Below are positions 36,707-44,929 of a stretch of 64,000 nt of DNA, one piece after another. Source of the stretch: Brevibacillus invocatus (lineage in GTDB: Bacteria; Bacillota; Bacilli; Brevibacillales; Brevibacillaceae); NCBI RefSeq assembly GCF_003710915.1, contig NZ_RHHR01000008.1, positions 124,001 through 188,000 on the forward strand, written 5' to 3'. Within the stretch, counting starts at the first letter, position 1; each line of letters starts with the position of its first letter. A program made the translations under genes and the position numbers. The notes below the pieces were generated by a model. That model ran no database searches. It saw only the letters and a list, made by a program, of their open reading frames with translations, and was not told the origin of the DNA.

Positions 36707-38128
36707 TCAAGCAAGCTGGTCCTGATCGCTTTGCTTGATGAGCTGACGAAAATGGAAGGAAACCCGACTGACATCGCCAGTCTCCGTGCGAATAAAGCGC
36801 ATATACTTCTCCAGTCCGGTCCCCATTTTAAAGACAAAGCAGTCTTCCTTCACAGGCCGCAACGGGAACGTCATGCCTTGCAATTGCATTTCCAAGCCCG
36901 CTTCATTCAAGGAGACCTGGACTTTTTCTCCCTCACCGGACTTGTACTCTCCGACAAATTCATTCAAGGTATCTGCTGAAACTGCGTAATCAGGATAGAG
37001 CACGACCGGTTCTTCTACAGGCAGACCCTGAGCGGTATTCAAGGTCGCTGCCAAAAGCTCTGTAGATGGCGAACCATCCAGGTTGGTGAGAATCACGCAG
37101 GTGATCCCCTGCTCGGGTACGATACAAAGCTGTGCCGCCACCCCTTTTATCGCGCCTCCATGCTCGATCAAAGTCCCGCCGCGGAAATCCGGTGTGACCA
37201 TAAAGCCGTAACCGTAGTGACGTGTTGGCTCCAAACCCGCATAATTGCCAATCATCTGGCGGACGCTGTCCTCAGACAAAATTCGGTGATCTCCCACCAA
37301 ACCGCCCGTACGGAAGATTTCGGCATAGGCGAGCATATCGCGTCCCGTAGATTTTATGAAGCCGGCTGCACGCATCGACGACGCATCCCACCAGAGGGGA
37401 GCTGCGAACACTTCCTTGCCTTCTTCTCCCTTTTTACTGGTGTACAGGGTCGTAATGTTGTCATATTCACCCAAATCTTCGATCAAAAAGACAGTGTGCT
37501 TCATCCCCGCTGGCTCCAGAATATGCTCCTGTATATAGCTTTCATACGTTTGTCCGCTGACGCGCTCGATGATGGCACCGAGCAGGGCATAGCCATCATT
37601 GCTGTAGCTGAATTCGGTTCCTGGTTCTCCGAGCAGCTCTACGTCCAGACTGGCGATAAAAGCCATCAGTTGTTCGTACGTATCAATCGGTTCATGCGCC
37701 GTGAGGTCCACACTGTTGTTCGGATTTTCCTTCACCGCAGGGTCGATCTCCATGCTGCGTCTCATCGCATAGTAAAGCGTCGGCAGCGACGGCAAGCCAG
37801 ATGTATGCGACATCAGATGGGCGATCGTGATTCGCTTCGTCCGCTCTTCATCTTTCGTCCGAAATTCTGGCAAATAGGTGACCACTGCATCGTGAACGGA
37901 CAGCTTTCCTGCTTCTTGCAGCTGCATAATCCCTACGCAGGTAAAGGATTTGGTAATTGAACCAATGCCAAACACCGTATCCTCCGTCACTTCTGCCTGC
38001 TGCTCCAGATCGCGAAGCCCAAGCCCTCCAGCGTACTGCATTTCCCCATCCTTTGCGATCCCGATAAACGCTCCAGGCAGCTTCGCGTCTTCCATCAGCT
38101 TCCCGGCAAATGCTTCCAATTGTGTCAT
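36707..38128 (-). CDS. Serine hydrolase, class C beta-lactamase/DD-peptidase fold, paralogue (cytoplasmic)
   Basis: A 473-residue paralogue of the downstream gene. Motifs: SITK 57-60, YSN 175-177 and HGGA in place of HTGG. No signal peptide (MTQLEAFAGKLMEDAKLPGA). ATG 38128 follows GAGGGGG and lies one base after the stop of the GNAT gene, so translation is probably coupled. The tandem arrangement points to a local duplication followed by divergence; the two may split D-peptides of different length or type. Confidence 0.88.
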   Translation of the reverse strand: MTQLEAFAGKLMEDAKLPGAFIGIAKDGEMQYAGGLGLRDLEQQAEVTEDTVFGIGSITKSFTCVGIMQLQEAGKLSVHDAVVTYLPEFRTKDEERTKRITIAHLMSHTSGLPSLPTLYYAMRRSMEIDPAVKENPNNSVDLTAHEPIDTYEQLMAFIASLDVELLGEPGTEFSYSNDGYALLGAIIERVSGQTYESYIQEHILEPAGMKHTVFLIEDLGEYDNITTLYTSKKGEEGKEVFAAPLWWDASSMRAAGFIKSTGRDMLAYAEIFRTGGLVGDHRILSEDSVRQMIGNYAGLEPTRHYGYGFMVTPDFRGGTLIEHGGAIKGVAAQLCIVPEQGITCVILTNLDGSPSTELLAATLNTAQGLPVEEPVVLYPDYAVSADTLNEFVGEYKSGEGEKVQVSLNEAGLEMQLQGMTFPLRPVKEDCFVFKMGTGLEKYMRFIRTETGDVSRVSFHFRQLIKQSDQDQLA

Positions 38129-38129
38129 G

Positions 38130-38960
38130 TCACATTTCCCCCTCGACGATTTTTTCAAGCACGTACGCATGCACCGGTTCTTCTGTTTTCAGCACACCGA
38201 TAACCGTATAGCCTAGCGTAAAAGCCGACTTGCACATATTGCGCAAAGCAAGGCGCCATTCCAGTGCGACCTCGAGATGTTCCTGCTTGATGGAATGAAT
38301 CGTCGCCGGGACGGATAGCAAGATGCCGGTATGCTCGCCCAGCCCTTCCCGAATGAGCGGGCGAGGTTGTTTTTGTTCGTCGTATTCCCAATCGATCAGT
38401 CTGGGATAGCTACTCCAGGCGCTTTCTTCGCGCTGCCTTCCTTCGATTCCCATAACGACTCGCTTGGAATCCAGCTCCCACTCCAGCAAAAAGCGGTCTG
38501 ACGGCAATCCTTTGTTGATGCAGTCGCGCATTTCCCCGTAGTAAGACTCCATGTAATGTCGCACCTTGCCCCCCAGCTTGCTCAGGTTGAGATAGGCGTT
38601 GCGAGCCTCCAGAGGATCATACGTCCAGGTGATCGTCTCGTACCCATAGTCCAGAGCCCATTCCCGCTGCAGAAGCTTGAGTCTTCTGCCGATGCCCCAA
38701 TCTCTGTACGCAGGCAGGATTCCCAACATGTGTGAGCAAAGATGTGACTTCCCTTGCTTGAAGCCAGAAAAACCATAGCAATATCCAACTGGCACATCCC
38801 CGTGATAGGCAGCGATGACGACTCCTCCGTTGTGAGACGCAGCCAACAGCTGGGCGACAGGAATCACGCTGCTTTCGCCCCATATTTGTCGTTGAAGGTC
38901 CTCGATTTCGTTCATCCGAGTCGCGGATGTGACGATCGCGTATTCCAATTCCGGCTTCAT
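38130..38960 (-). CDS. GNAT acyltransferase, probable D-amino acid N-succinyltransferase
   Basis: A 276-residue protein of the COG3375-like GNAT group. The acyl-CoA-binding region is LCSHMLGILPAYRDWGIGRR near residue 78. Members of this group sit beside N-succinylamino acid racemases, where in Geobacillus the succinyltransferase converts D-amino acids to N-succinyl derivatives. Here it is 19 bases after the racemase-type gene and directly before the first serine hydrolase. The D-amino acid role is inferred from this context and not from active-site residues. Confidence 0.8.
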   Translation of the reverse strand: MKPELEYAIVTSATRMNEIEDLQRQIWGESSVIPVAQLLAASHNGGVVIAAYHGDVPVGYCYGFSGFKQGKSHLCSHMLGILPAYRDWGIGRRLKLLQREWALDYGYETITWTYDPLEARNAYLNLSKLGGKVRHYMESYYGEMRDCINKGLPSDRFLLEWELDSKRVVMGIEGRQREESAWSSYPRLIDWEYDEQKQPRPLIREGLGEHTGILLSVPATIHSIKQEHLEVALEWRLALRNMCKSAFTLGYTVIGVLKTEEPVHAYVLEKIVEGEM

Positions 38961-38978
38961 CTGTCTTTCACCTCAAAA

Positions 38979-40106
38979 TCATGATGTCACGTCTGCCATG
39001 GTGTAGCTTTTTTCCTCGACCTGCAGTGCATGGACTACGCGCCAATTGATGTCATAGCCTATTCCTGGACCTTCTGGAACACCGAGGATGCCGGGCTTGA
39101 GAAAGTTCACCTCGGGAACGACAATATCCTCTGCCCAATAACGGCTGGACGCAGACGTGTCGCCGGGAATCGTAAAGTTGGACAGAGAAGTTATCGCGAT
39201 ATTGTGCGCTCGGCCTACTCCACTCTCCATCATTCCGCCACACCAAACAGGTACCTGATGGGCTTCACATAGATCATGGATTTTCTTGGACTCGGTGAGT
39301 CCCCCGACACGTCCGATCTTGATGTTGATGATTTTGCAGCTACCCAGCTCAATCGCTCGTCTGGCATCCTCTGCTGAATGGATGCTCTCATCCAGGCAAA
39401 TTGGCGTTTTCAACTGTTTTTGTAATACAGCGTGATCGACAATATCGTCGTGAGCAAGCGGCTGCTCGATCATGATCAGGTTGTACTGGTCCAGCTTCTT
39501 CAGCACGTCCATCTGATCAAGGGTGTATGCCGAATTGGCATCCGCCATCAGCGGCAATGAATCCCCAAAGCGCTTGCGCAGGGCATCGATCAGGGCGATA
39601 TCAAAGCCGGGCTTGATTTTCACCTTGATCTTCTTATAGCCTTCTGCTACAAACCCCTCCACCTTTTTCACCACGTCCTCGACGGATGGCTCGATCCCTA
39701 CACTGACACCTACATCGATTTCCTTGCGCTTTCCGCCAAGCGCTTGAGCAAGCGAAATGCCCTTCTGCTTGGCGTACAAATCCCAGACGGCTCCTTCAAT
39801 CGCCGATTTTGCCATATTATTGCGGCGAATAGGCTCAAACAGACGGCTCACATCCTCCGGAGCCTCAATCTTATTCGTCAGCACCATCGGAATCATGAAG
39901 GTTTCCAGCATGTAGTGGATCGTATCCGTTGTCTCTTCATTGTAGAAGGGAAAAGGCATCGCTACGCTTTCCCCATATCCTGTCTCCCCTTCGCCATGCG
40001 CGCTGATCAGCAGGAAATCACGCTTTGCCAGTACGCCAAAGCTGGCCTCGAACGGATTTTTAAGCGGCAGATGCAGTCGTCTTACCTCGATTTTCTCGAT
40101 CTTCAT
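38979..40106 (-). CDS. N-succinylamino acid racemase / o-succinylbenzoate synthase family enolase
   Basis: A 375-residue enolase-superfamily enzyme of the OSBS/NSAR group. Catalytic lysines lie in the KIKVKIKPG stretch (161-165) and Lys263 (NIKIGRVGG); metal ligands are Asp189 (MADAN), Glu214 (IEQPL) and Asp239 (CLDES). The segment GGMMESGVGRAHN followed by PGDTSASSRYW is diagnostic of this group and differs from Ala-Glu epimerases. With a GNAT neighbour and no other men genes, racemisation of N-succinyl amino acids is more likely than menaquinone synthesis. ATG 40106 overlaps the stop of the ATPase gene as TGATG, with AAAGGAG upstream. Confidence 0.88.
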   Translation of the reverse strand: MKIEKIEVRRLHLPLKNPFEASFGVLAKRDFLLISAHGEGETGYGESVAMPFPFYNEETTDTIHYMLETFMIPMVLTNKIEAPEDVSRLFEPIRRNNMAKSAIEGAVWDLYAKQKGISLAQALGGKRKEIDVGVSVGIEPSVEDVVKKVEGFVAEGYKKIKVKIKPGFDIALIDALRKRFGDSLPLMADANSAYTLDQMDVLKKLDQYNLIMIEQPLAHDDIVDHAVLQKQLKTPICLDESIHSAEDARRAIELGSCKIINIKIGRVGGLTESKKIHDLCEAHQVPVWCGGMMESGVGRAHNIAITSLSNFTIPGDTSASSRYWAEDIVVPEVNFLKPGILGVPEGPGIGYDINWRVVHALQVEEKSYTMADVTS

Positions 40107-41098
40107 CAATGATCGCTCCTTTCAGGTGACCCGTAGAGATGGCAAGCAACGGCATGATTTCGTTCGATTGCAAGCTCCTGGGGCCGTACTCGTTTGCAAA
40201 TCTCCATAGCCTGACTGCATCTGGGGTGGAAGGCACAGCCTACCGGCGGATTAGCCGGACTTGGCACGTCTCCGCCCAGTACGATCCTGTCTTTTTTCTG
40301 ATTGGGATTAGGGATCGGAACTGCGGACATCAAGGCTTGCGTGTAAGGGTGCAACGGCTGCTGAAAGAGCCGCTTCTTGTCTGCGATCTCGACGATTCTT
40401 CCCAAATACATGACGGCAATGCGATCGCTAATATGCTTGATCACACCCAGATCATGCGAGATAAACAGGTACGTCAACCCCAAATCATCCTGCAAATCCT
40501 GCATCAGATTTAAGATTTGTGCTTGAATAGAGACATCCAGCGCGGATACTGGCTCATCAGCTACGATGAGCTTTGGCTTCACGGCAATAGCGCGAGCAAT
40601 TCCGATGCGCTGCCTTTGTCCTCCGCTAAATTCGTGCGGATAGCGATCCGCGTGATTGGGATTCAATCCAACCAGCTGCAGGAGCGCCAGTACTCGTTCT
40701 CTCATCTCATTGGTTTCCTCTTGTCTGGCTCCAACAGAAAGAGCTTCCGCCAATATCGTCGCAATGGTCAGTCGCGGGTTGAGCGAAGCATACGGGTCCT
40801 GAAAAATGATCTGCATCTGATTGCGCATGCTCCGAAGTTTTGCATGCGGCATGGAAATCAGCTCTTCTCCGCCGAATCGGACTGAGCCGGAACTTGGGCG
40901 AACCAGCTGCAAAATACTGCGTCCCGTCGTCGATTTGCCGCATCCGCTCTCCCCGACAATTCCCAAGGTCTCCCCCTGCCTCAATTGAAAGGAGACGCCA
41001 TCCACGGCTTTGATATCGCCTGTTTTTTGTCCGAACAAACCTTTCTTCAGCGGAAAGTAGGTTTTGAGATCTTCTACGACCAGCAGATATTCACTCAT
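40106..41098 (-). CDS. Importer 3: OppF/DppF-type ATPase
   Basis: A 330-residue ATPase. Walker [11 protein letters not shown]-loop [12 protein letters not shown], signature [10 protein letters not shown], Walker [14 protein letters not shown], and PPVGCAFHPRCSQAMEIC at the C-terminus. ATG 41098 overlaps the OppD stop (ATGA) and follows GAGGAGG. It is coupled to the racemase gene by a one-base overlap, which ties the racemase to peptide import. Confidence 0.93.
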   Translation of the reverse strand: MSEYLLVVEDLKTYFPLKKGLFGQKTGDIKAVDGVSFQLRQGETLGIVGESGCGKSTTGRSILQLVRPSSGSVRFGGEELISMPHAKLRSMRNQMQIIFQDPYASLNPRLTIATILAEALSVGARQEETNEMRERVLALLQLVGLNPNHADRYPHEFSGGQRQRIGIARAIAVKPKLIVADEPVSALDVSIQAQILNLMQDLQDDLGLTYLFISHDLGVIKHISDRIAVMYLGRIVEIADKKRLFQQPLHPYTQALMSAVPIPNPNQKKDRIVLGGDVPSPANPPVGCAFHPRCSQAMEICKRVRPQELAIERNHAVACHLYGSPERSDH

Positions 41099-42081
41099 AT
41101 GGCCACCTCCTCGTCCGCATACATCCAGCACCGCACGGCATGTTTGCCAGTACGAACCACGGGCGGCTTTTCCTGCGCGCACCTTTCGATAGCTTGCGGG
41201 CAGCGAGAGAGAAACGGACAGCCTTCGTGCACTTCTCCCAGGATCGGCACATTGCCTTCGATTGGGGTCAATCTCCTGTTCTCCCTCTCCAAGCTCGGAA
41301 TCGACTGAAGCAGTCCCACCGTATAAGGATGCTTGGGAGAAGCAAAGAGCGTTTGTACATCCGCCTCTTCGACGATTTCACCGTAGTACATCACCATGAC
41401 ACGATCTGCCATCTCCGCCACGACCCCTAGATCATGCGTGATCAGCAGAATGGCCGTGTTCACCTTTTGCTTCAGGTCATTCATCAGGTCGAGAATTTGC
41501 GCCTGAATCGTCACATCCAAAGCCGTGGTCGGCTCATCCGCAATCAGCAGATCAGGCTGACAGGCCATCGCCATCGCGATCATGACGCGCTGCTTCATCC
41601 CGCCCGAAAGCTGGTGGGGAAAGTCCTTGACGATCTTCTCCGCACGAGGAATCCCCACTTTCCTGAGCATGTCGATCGTGTGATTGCGCCTTTCCTCCTT
41701 GGTAGCATCCGTGTGCAGCCGAAATACCTCATCGATCTGCCTTCCGATTGAATGGACTGGATTCAGCGAGGTCATGGGCTCCTGGAAAATCATGGAGATA
41801 TCACAACCGCGTATGGCTCGCATCTCACGCTCATGAAGTTGGTTCAGGACCTTGTCCTTGAAACGAATTGTCCCGTCAATCTTTCCTAGTTTTTTCGCGA
41901 TGAGTCCCATGATCGACAGAGAGGTCAAGCTTTTGCCACAGCCTGATTCACCGACCAGCGCTACGGTTTCTCCCGCCTCAATCTGAAAGCTGACTTGATT
42001 GACCGCCGTAAACGTACCTCGTTCCGTTTTCAGATTCACAGAGAGCCGATCAATATCCAACACTGTCTTTTTTTCCTTCAT
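41095..42081 (-). CDS. Importer 3: OppD/DppD-type ATPase
   Basis: A 328-residue ATPase with Walker [11 protein letters not shown]-loop MIFQEPMTSLNP, signature LSGGMKQRVM, Walker [14 protein letters not shown] and the cysteine motif HEGCPFLSRCPQAIERC. Glu in place of Asp in the Q-loop (FQEP) is shared with importer 4 but not with importers 1 and 2. It follows the beta-lactamase-fold gene by 28 bases. Confidence 0.93.
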   Translation of the reverse strand: MKEKKTVLDIDRLSVNLKTERGTFTAVNQVSFQIEAGETVALVGESGCGKSLTSLSIMGLIAKKLGKIDGTIRFKDKVLNQLHEREMRAIRGCDISMIFQEPMTSLNPVHSIGRQIDEVFRLHTDATKEERRNHTIDMLRKVGIPRAEKIVKDFPHQLSGGMKQRVMIAMAMACQPDLLIADEPTTALDVTIQAQILDLMNDLKQKVNTAILLITHDLGVVAEMADRVMVMYYGEIVEEADVQTLFASPKHPYTVGLLQSIPSLERENRRLTPIEGNVPILGEVHEGCPFLSRCPQAIERCAQEKPPVVRTGKHAVRCWMYADEEVAI

Positions 42082-42109
42082 CGTGCAGCCCCCTATCCTT
42101 GCAATCCCA

Positions 42110-42997
42110 TTACTCGTTCACGAAATGCTCATAGGCGGTTTGGGCCAGCCGGGCAATCATGCGCTCCCCTTCTTTGGTGGATGCATGACCAAAAGATAAA
42201 GCCGTGATGGTAAATGCTCCTTTTTCCTCGGGAAGGTAGACGATACCGACATCATTCACCACATGGCCGACCGTACCAGACTTGCTGGCTACTACAGTCT
42301 GATCCGGTAGTAGGTACGGGATGCGATTGCGCAGCTGCTGCCTTTTCATGATGTCGAGAATGCCGTCACTTGCCGCTTGTGAGGAAAGCTGTCCTGTGCC
42401 AATCCATTCGAGCAGCTGGTTCATGTCAGCAGGTGTGGTGACGTTGTTTTCCGGTGTTGGTTGAAAAATGACGCTGTCCGAATCGAAGCCGGATGTCTTA
42501 AAGACTTCGGTCACCTTATGAAAGCCTTCAGCCCCTTTTTTCTCACTGCCCATTCCGGCTCCCACGCTGAGCAGCTCCCAGCAGCTCTGCTTGATCGAGA
42601 TATTTTGCAGGCCCAGCTCTTTCATGTAAGCGTCGACACGTTCGGCTCCGATCAGCTCCAGAATCTTGTCTGTGGCCAGATTGTCACTGACGATAATCAT
42701 CAGCGTGGCCAGATCCCTCAGCGCTACGTCCGCTCCAGGAAGAAACTCCTTCAGTACGCCAGAGCCAGGAACCAAATCATCCTCCGTCAAGCGAAAACGC
42801 TGTTCCAAGCTACATGTTCCCTCGTCAATATCACGAAAAAGTGTCGCCAGAATCGGCACCTTAAAGGTACTTGCCATTTGAAAGTATTGCTCCGGACGAA
42901 CCCTTGCCTCTTCTCCTGTCCCCAAGTGCTTGACAACCACCCCGAAGGTTGCTGAACTTTCTGACAACACATGTTCCAGCTTTTCCTGCAAGCTCAT
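42110..42997 (-). CDS. Class A beta-lactamase-fold serine hydrolase (cytoplasmic)
   Basis: A 295-residue protein with all class A motifs at class A spacing: STFK 43-46, SDN 104-106, a WE pair at 140-141 in the position of Trp165-Glu166, and KSG 239-241. The stretch between that Glu and the TTPADM helix is about 30 residues longer than in TEM-type enzymes, so the omega loop region is expanded. There is no signal peptide, unlike secreted beta-lactamases. Embedded between permease and ATPase genes of importer 3, it probably hydrolyses an imported peptide or amide; antibiotic resistance is unlikely. Confidence 0.85.
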   Translation of the reverse strand: MSLQEKLEHVLSESSATFGVVVKHLGTGEEARVRPEQYFQMASTFKVPILATLFRDIDEGTCSLEQRFRLTEDDLVPGSGVLKEFLPGADVALRDLATLMIIVSDNLATDKILELIGAERVDAYMKELGLQNISIKQSCWELLSVGAGMGSEKKGAEGFHKVTEVFKTSGFDSDSVIFQPTPENNVTTPADMNQLLEWIGTGQLSSQAASDGILDIMKRQQLRNRIPYLLPDQTVVASKSGTVGHVVNDVGIVYLPEEKGAFTITALSFGHASTKEGERMIARLAQTAYEHFVNE

Positions 42998-43026
42998 ATC
43001 GTCATTCCTCTCCTTTACCCGTTCCG

Positions 43027-43941
43027 TTATTTTGGATCAAGAGCATCGCGCAGCCCGTCACCCAACAAATTGAAACCCAGCACGACCAGCATGATCGCCA
43101 AGCCAGGGAATATGGACATCCACCACGCCTGCCCCAAAAATGCCTTTCCGACGTACACCATCGCACCCCACTCCGGTATCGGCGGCTGCGCACCCAATCC
43201 GAGAAAGCTGAGGGCTGCTGCGGCCAATATACTGGTCCCGAATTGCAGGGTCATCAAGACGATGATCGGCGATAGAATATTCGGCAGGATATGCTTGGTC
43301 AAAATGACGATATCGCGTATTCCCAATGCCTTTACAGCTTCGATGTACTCTTTTTCACGAATGGAGAGGACCGAAGCGCGTACCACCCTGACATAGGAAG
43401 GAATGACCGCGATGACGATAGCGATCATGGCATTCGTCAGCCCTGGACCGAGCACCGCAATGATGGCAATCGCCAGCAGCAAGGCCGGAAGGGCCAGCAT
43501 AATGTCCATCACCTGCATGATATAGAGCTCCACTTTGCGGTAATAGCCCGCAATGATCCCGAGTGTCACCCCGATCAAGGAGGCGACCGTGACTGTGATC
43601 AGCCCTGTCAAAAGGGAGATTCGGCCTCCATACAGCAGCCTGGAGAAGATATCTCGGCCAAAATCATCCGTCCCCAGCAAATGCGTAGCACCTGGTCCCA
43701 TCAGCCGATCCTTGAAGTTCATCTGATCGATCGGATAAGGAGCGATCAAAGGCGCACTGGCACACCCAATCGTAAACAGGAATAGGATTACAGCCCCGAG
43801 CATCGCCGTCTTATTGCGTGCCAACCGCTTTCCCACCTGAAGCCAATAGGATGAAGGTGGAGGTGCTGCCTGTTTCTCAACCGCTCGGATCGGAGGAGGC
43901 GTCTCATGGGCTACTTCAACCTGACTCAAGTTTCCACTCAT
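43027..43941 (-). CDS. Importer 3: OppC/DppC-type permease
   Basis: A 304-residue permease with a Pro-rich cytoplasmic N-terminus (ETPPPIRAVEKQAAPPPSS). Motifs: HLLGTDDFGRDIFSRLLYGG, EAA loop EYIEAVKALGIRDIVIL and GLRDALDPK. ATG 43941 has AAGGAG; a longer in-frame start lies inside the preceding permease. It is very similar to the permease at 52676-53572. Confidence 0.92.
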   Translation of the reverse strand: MSGNLSQVEVAHETPPPIRAVEKQAAPPPSSYWLQVGKRLARNKTAMLGAVILFLFTIGCASAPLIAPYPIDQMNFKDRLMGPGATHLLGTDDFGRDIFSRLLYGGRISLLTGLITVTVASLIGVTLGIIAGYYRKVELYIMQVMDIMLALPALLLAIAIIAVLGPGLTNAMIAIVIAVIPSYVRVVRASVLSIREKEYIEAVKALGIRDIVILTKHILPNILSPIIVLMTLQFGTSILAAAALSFLGLGAQPPIPEWGAMVYVGKAFLGQAWWMSIFPGLAIMLVVLGFNLLGDGLRDALDPK

Positions 43942-43957
43942 GGTTTCACGCTCCTTC

Positions 43958-44878
43958 CTACTCGTATTTAATCCGCGGATCAAAAAGGGTATACAGCAAA
44001 TCAACCAGCAAATTCGTCAGCGCAAACAGCACGGCAGCGAAAAATACAATTCCTTGAATGGTCGGCAGGTCCCGCTTGCCTATTGCTTCAATCGCGAGAC
44101 TTCCCAGGCCCTGCAAGGAGAAGACCGTCTCCGTCACGATAGCCCCTGCAAGCAAGGAGCCGAATTCGAGCCCGATCAGCGTAATCACGGGAATAATGGC
44201 GTTTTGCAAGCCATGCATGATGATGACCGATGTCCGGGGCGCTCCTTTGGCTTGCGCTGTGCGCATATATTCCTGCTTAATCACATCGAGCATACTGGAG
44301 CGCGTCATCCGGGCGATCATCCCCGCTCCCCCCAACGCAAGCGTGATCGAAGGCAGAATGAGCGAAAAAAAGCCGTCGTATCCGGAGATTGGAAAAATGG
44401 AGAGCTGGTAGGCAAAGATCCAGATCAAAAACAGGGCGATCCAAAAGCCTGGTGCCGAAATCCCCAGAAGAGAGAAAAATACTACCAACCGATCCACCCA
44501 CGTATTCTGCTTCACCGCAGCGACCATCCCAACCACAACACCGATCACAGTCGCCAGAATGATGCTGTACAAAGCCAACTGCATGGTGATCGGAAAGCGA
44601 TCCTCGATCTCCTGCCACACCGTGTAGCCTGTGATGTAGGACGTCCCCAGATCCCCCTGCAATAGCTTGGCGACAAAGCTGAAATAGCGGACAATCCACG
44701 GTTTATCCAGCCCCAGCTGGGCATTCATAGCAGCGATGGCTTCTTCCGTAGGGTAATCCCCGAGCAAATACTGCACGGGGTCCCCAGGAATCAAATGCAC
44801 CAACAGAAAGATGAGGATGGTGACGCCCAAAAGCGTTCCCAAGAGTGACAGCAATCTTCGAAAAAGATATCGATGCAA
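43958..44878 (-). CDS. Importer 3: OppB/DppB-type permease
   Basis: A 306-residue permease starting with TTG 44878 (MHRYLFRRLLSLLGTLLGVT). Motifs: HLIPGDPVQYLLGD, GDLGTSYITGYTVWQEI and EAA loop YMRTAQAKGAPRTSVII. It shares long stretches with the permease at 53680-54600, including HLIPGDPV, GDLGTSY and TGYTV. A small hairpin at 44912-44929 lies between it and the binding-protein gene. Confidence 0.92.
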   Translation of the reverse strand: MHRYLFRRLLSLLGTLLGVTILIFLLVHLIPGDPVQYLLGDYPTEEAIAAMNAQLGLDKPWIVRYFSFVAKLLQGDLGTSYITGYTVWQEIEDRFPITMQLALYSIILATVIGVVVGMVAAVKQNTWVDRLVVFFSLLGISAPGFWIALFLIWIFAYQLSIFPISGYDGFFSLILPSITLALGGAGMIARMTRSSMLDVIKQEYMRTAQAKGAPRTSVIIMHGLQNAIIPVITLIGLEFGSLLAGAIVTETVFSLQGLGSLAIEAIGKRDLPTIQGIVFFAAVLFALTNLLVDLLYTLFDPRIKYE

Positions 44879-44911
44879 AAGGACCTCATCTCCCTTTTTC
44901 TCGTCATGTTT

Positions 44912-44929
44912 ATAAGCCGGTATGCTTAT
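44912..44929 (-). other. Intercistronic hairpin behind the importer 3 binding-protein gene
   Basis: ATAAGC-N6-GCTTAT overlapping the stop codon at 44926-44928, with no T-run. Such hairpins often protect the upstream message and raise binding-protein levels over permease; that role is inferred. Confidence 0.4.

Noticed and set aside
38979-40106. Annotation as menaquinone MenC or as L-Ala-D/L-Glu epimerase
   Set aside because: No men genes are nearby, and the diagnostic GRAHN and PGDTSASSRYW segments fit the OSBS/NSAR group and not the dipeptide epimerases. MenC activity cannot be excluded by sequence alone.
42110-42997. Annotation as an antibiotic-resistance beta-lactamase
   Set aside because: No signal peptide, unusual omega-loop region and position within a peptide importer operon make this reading unsafe.
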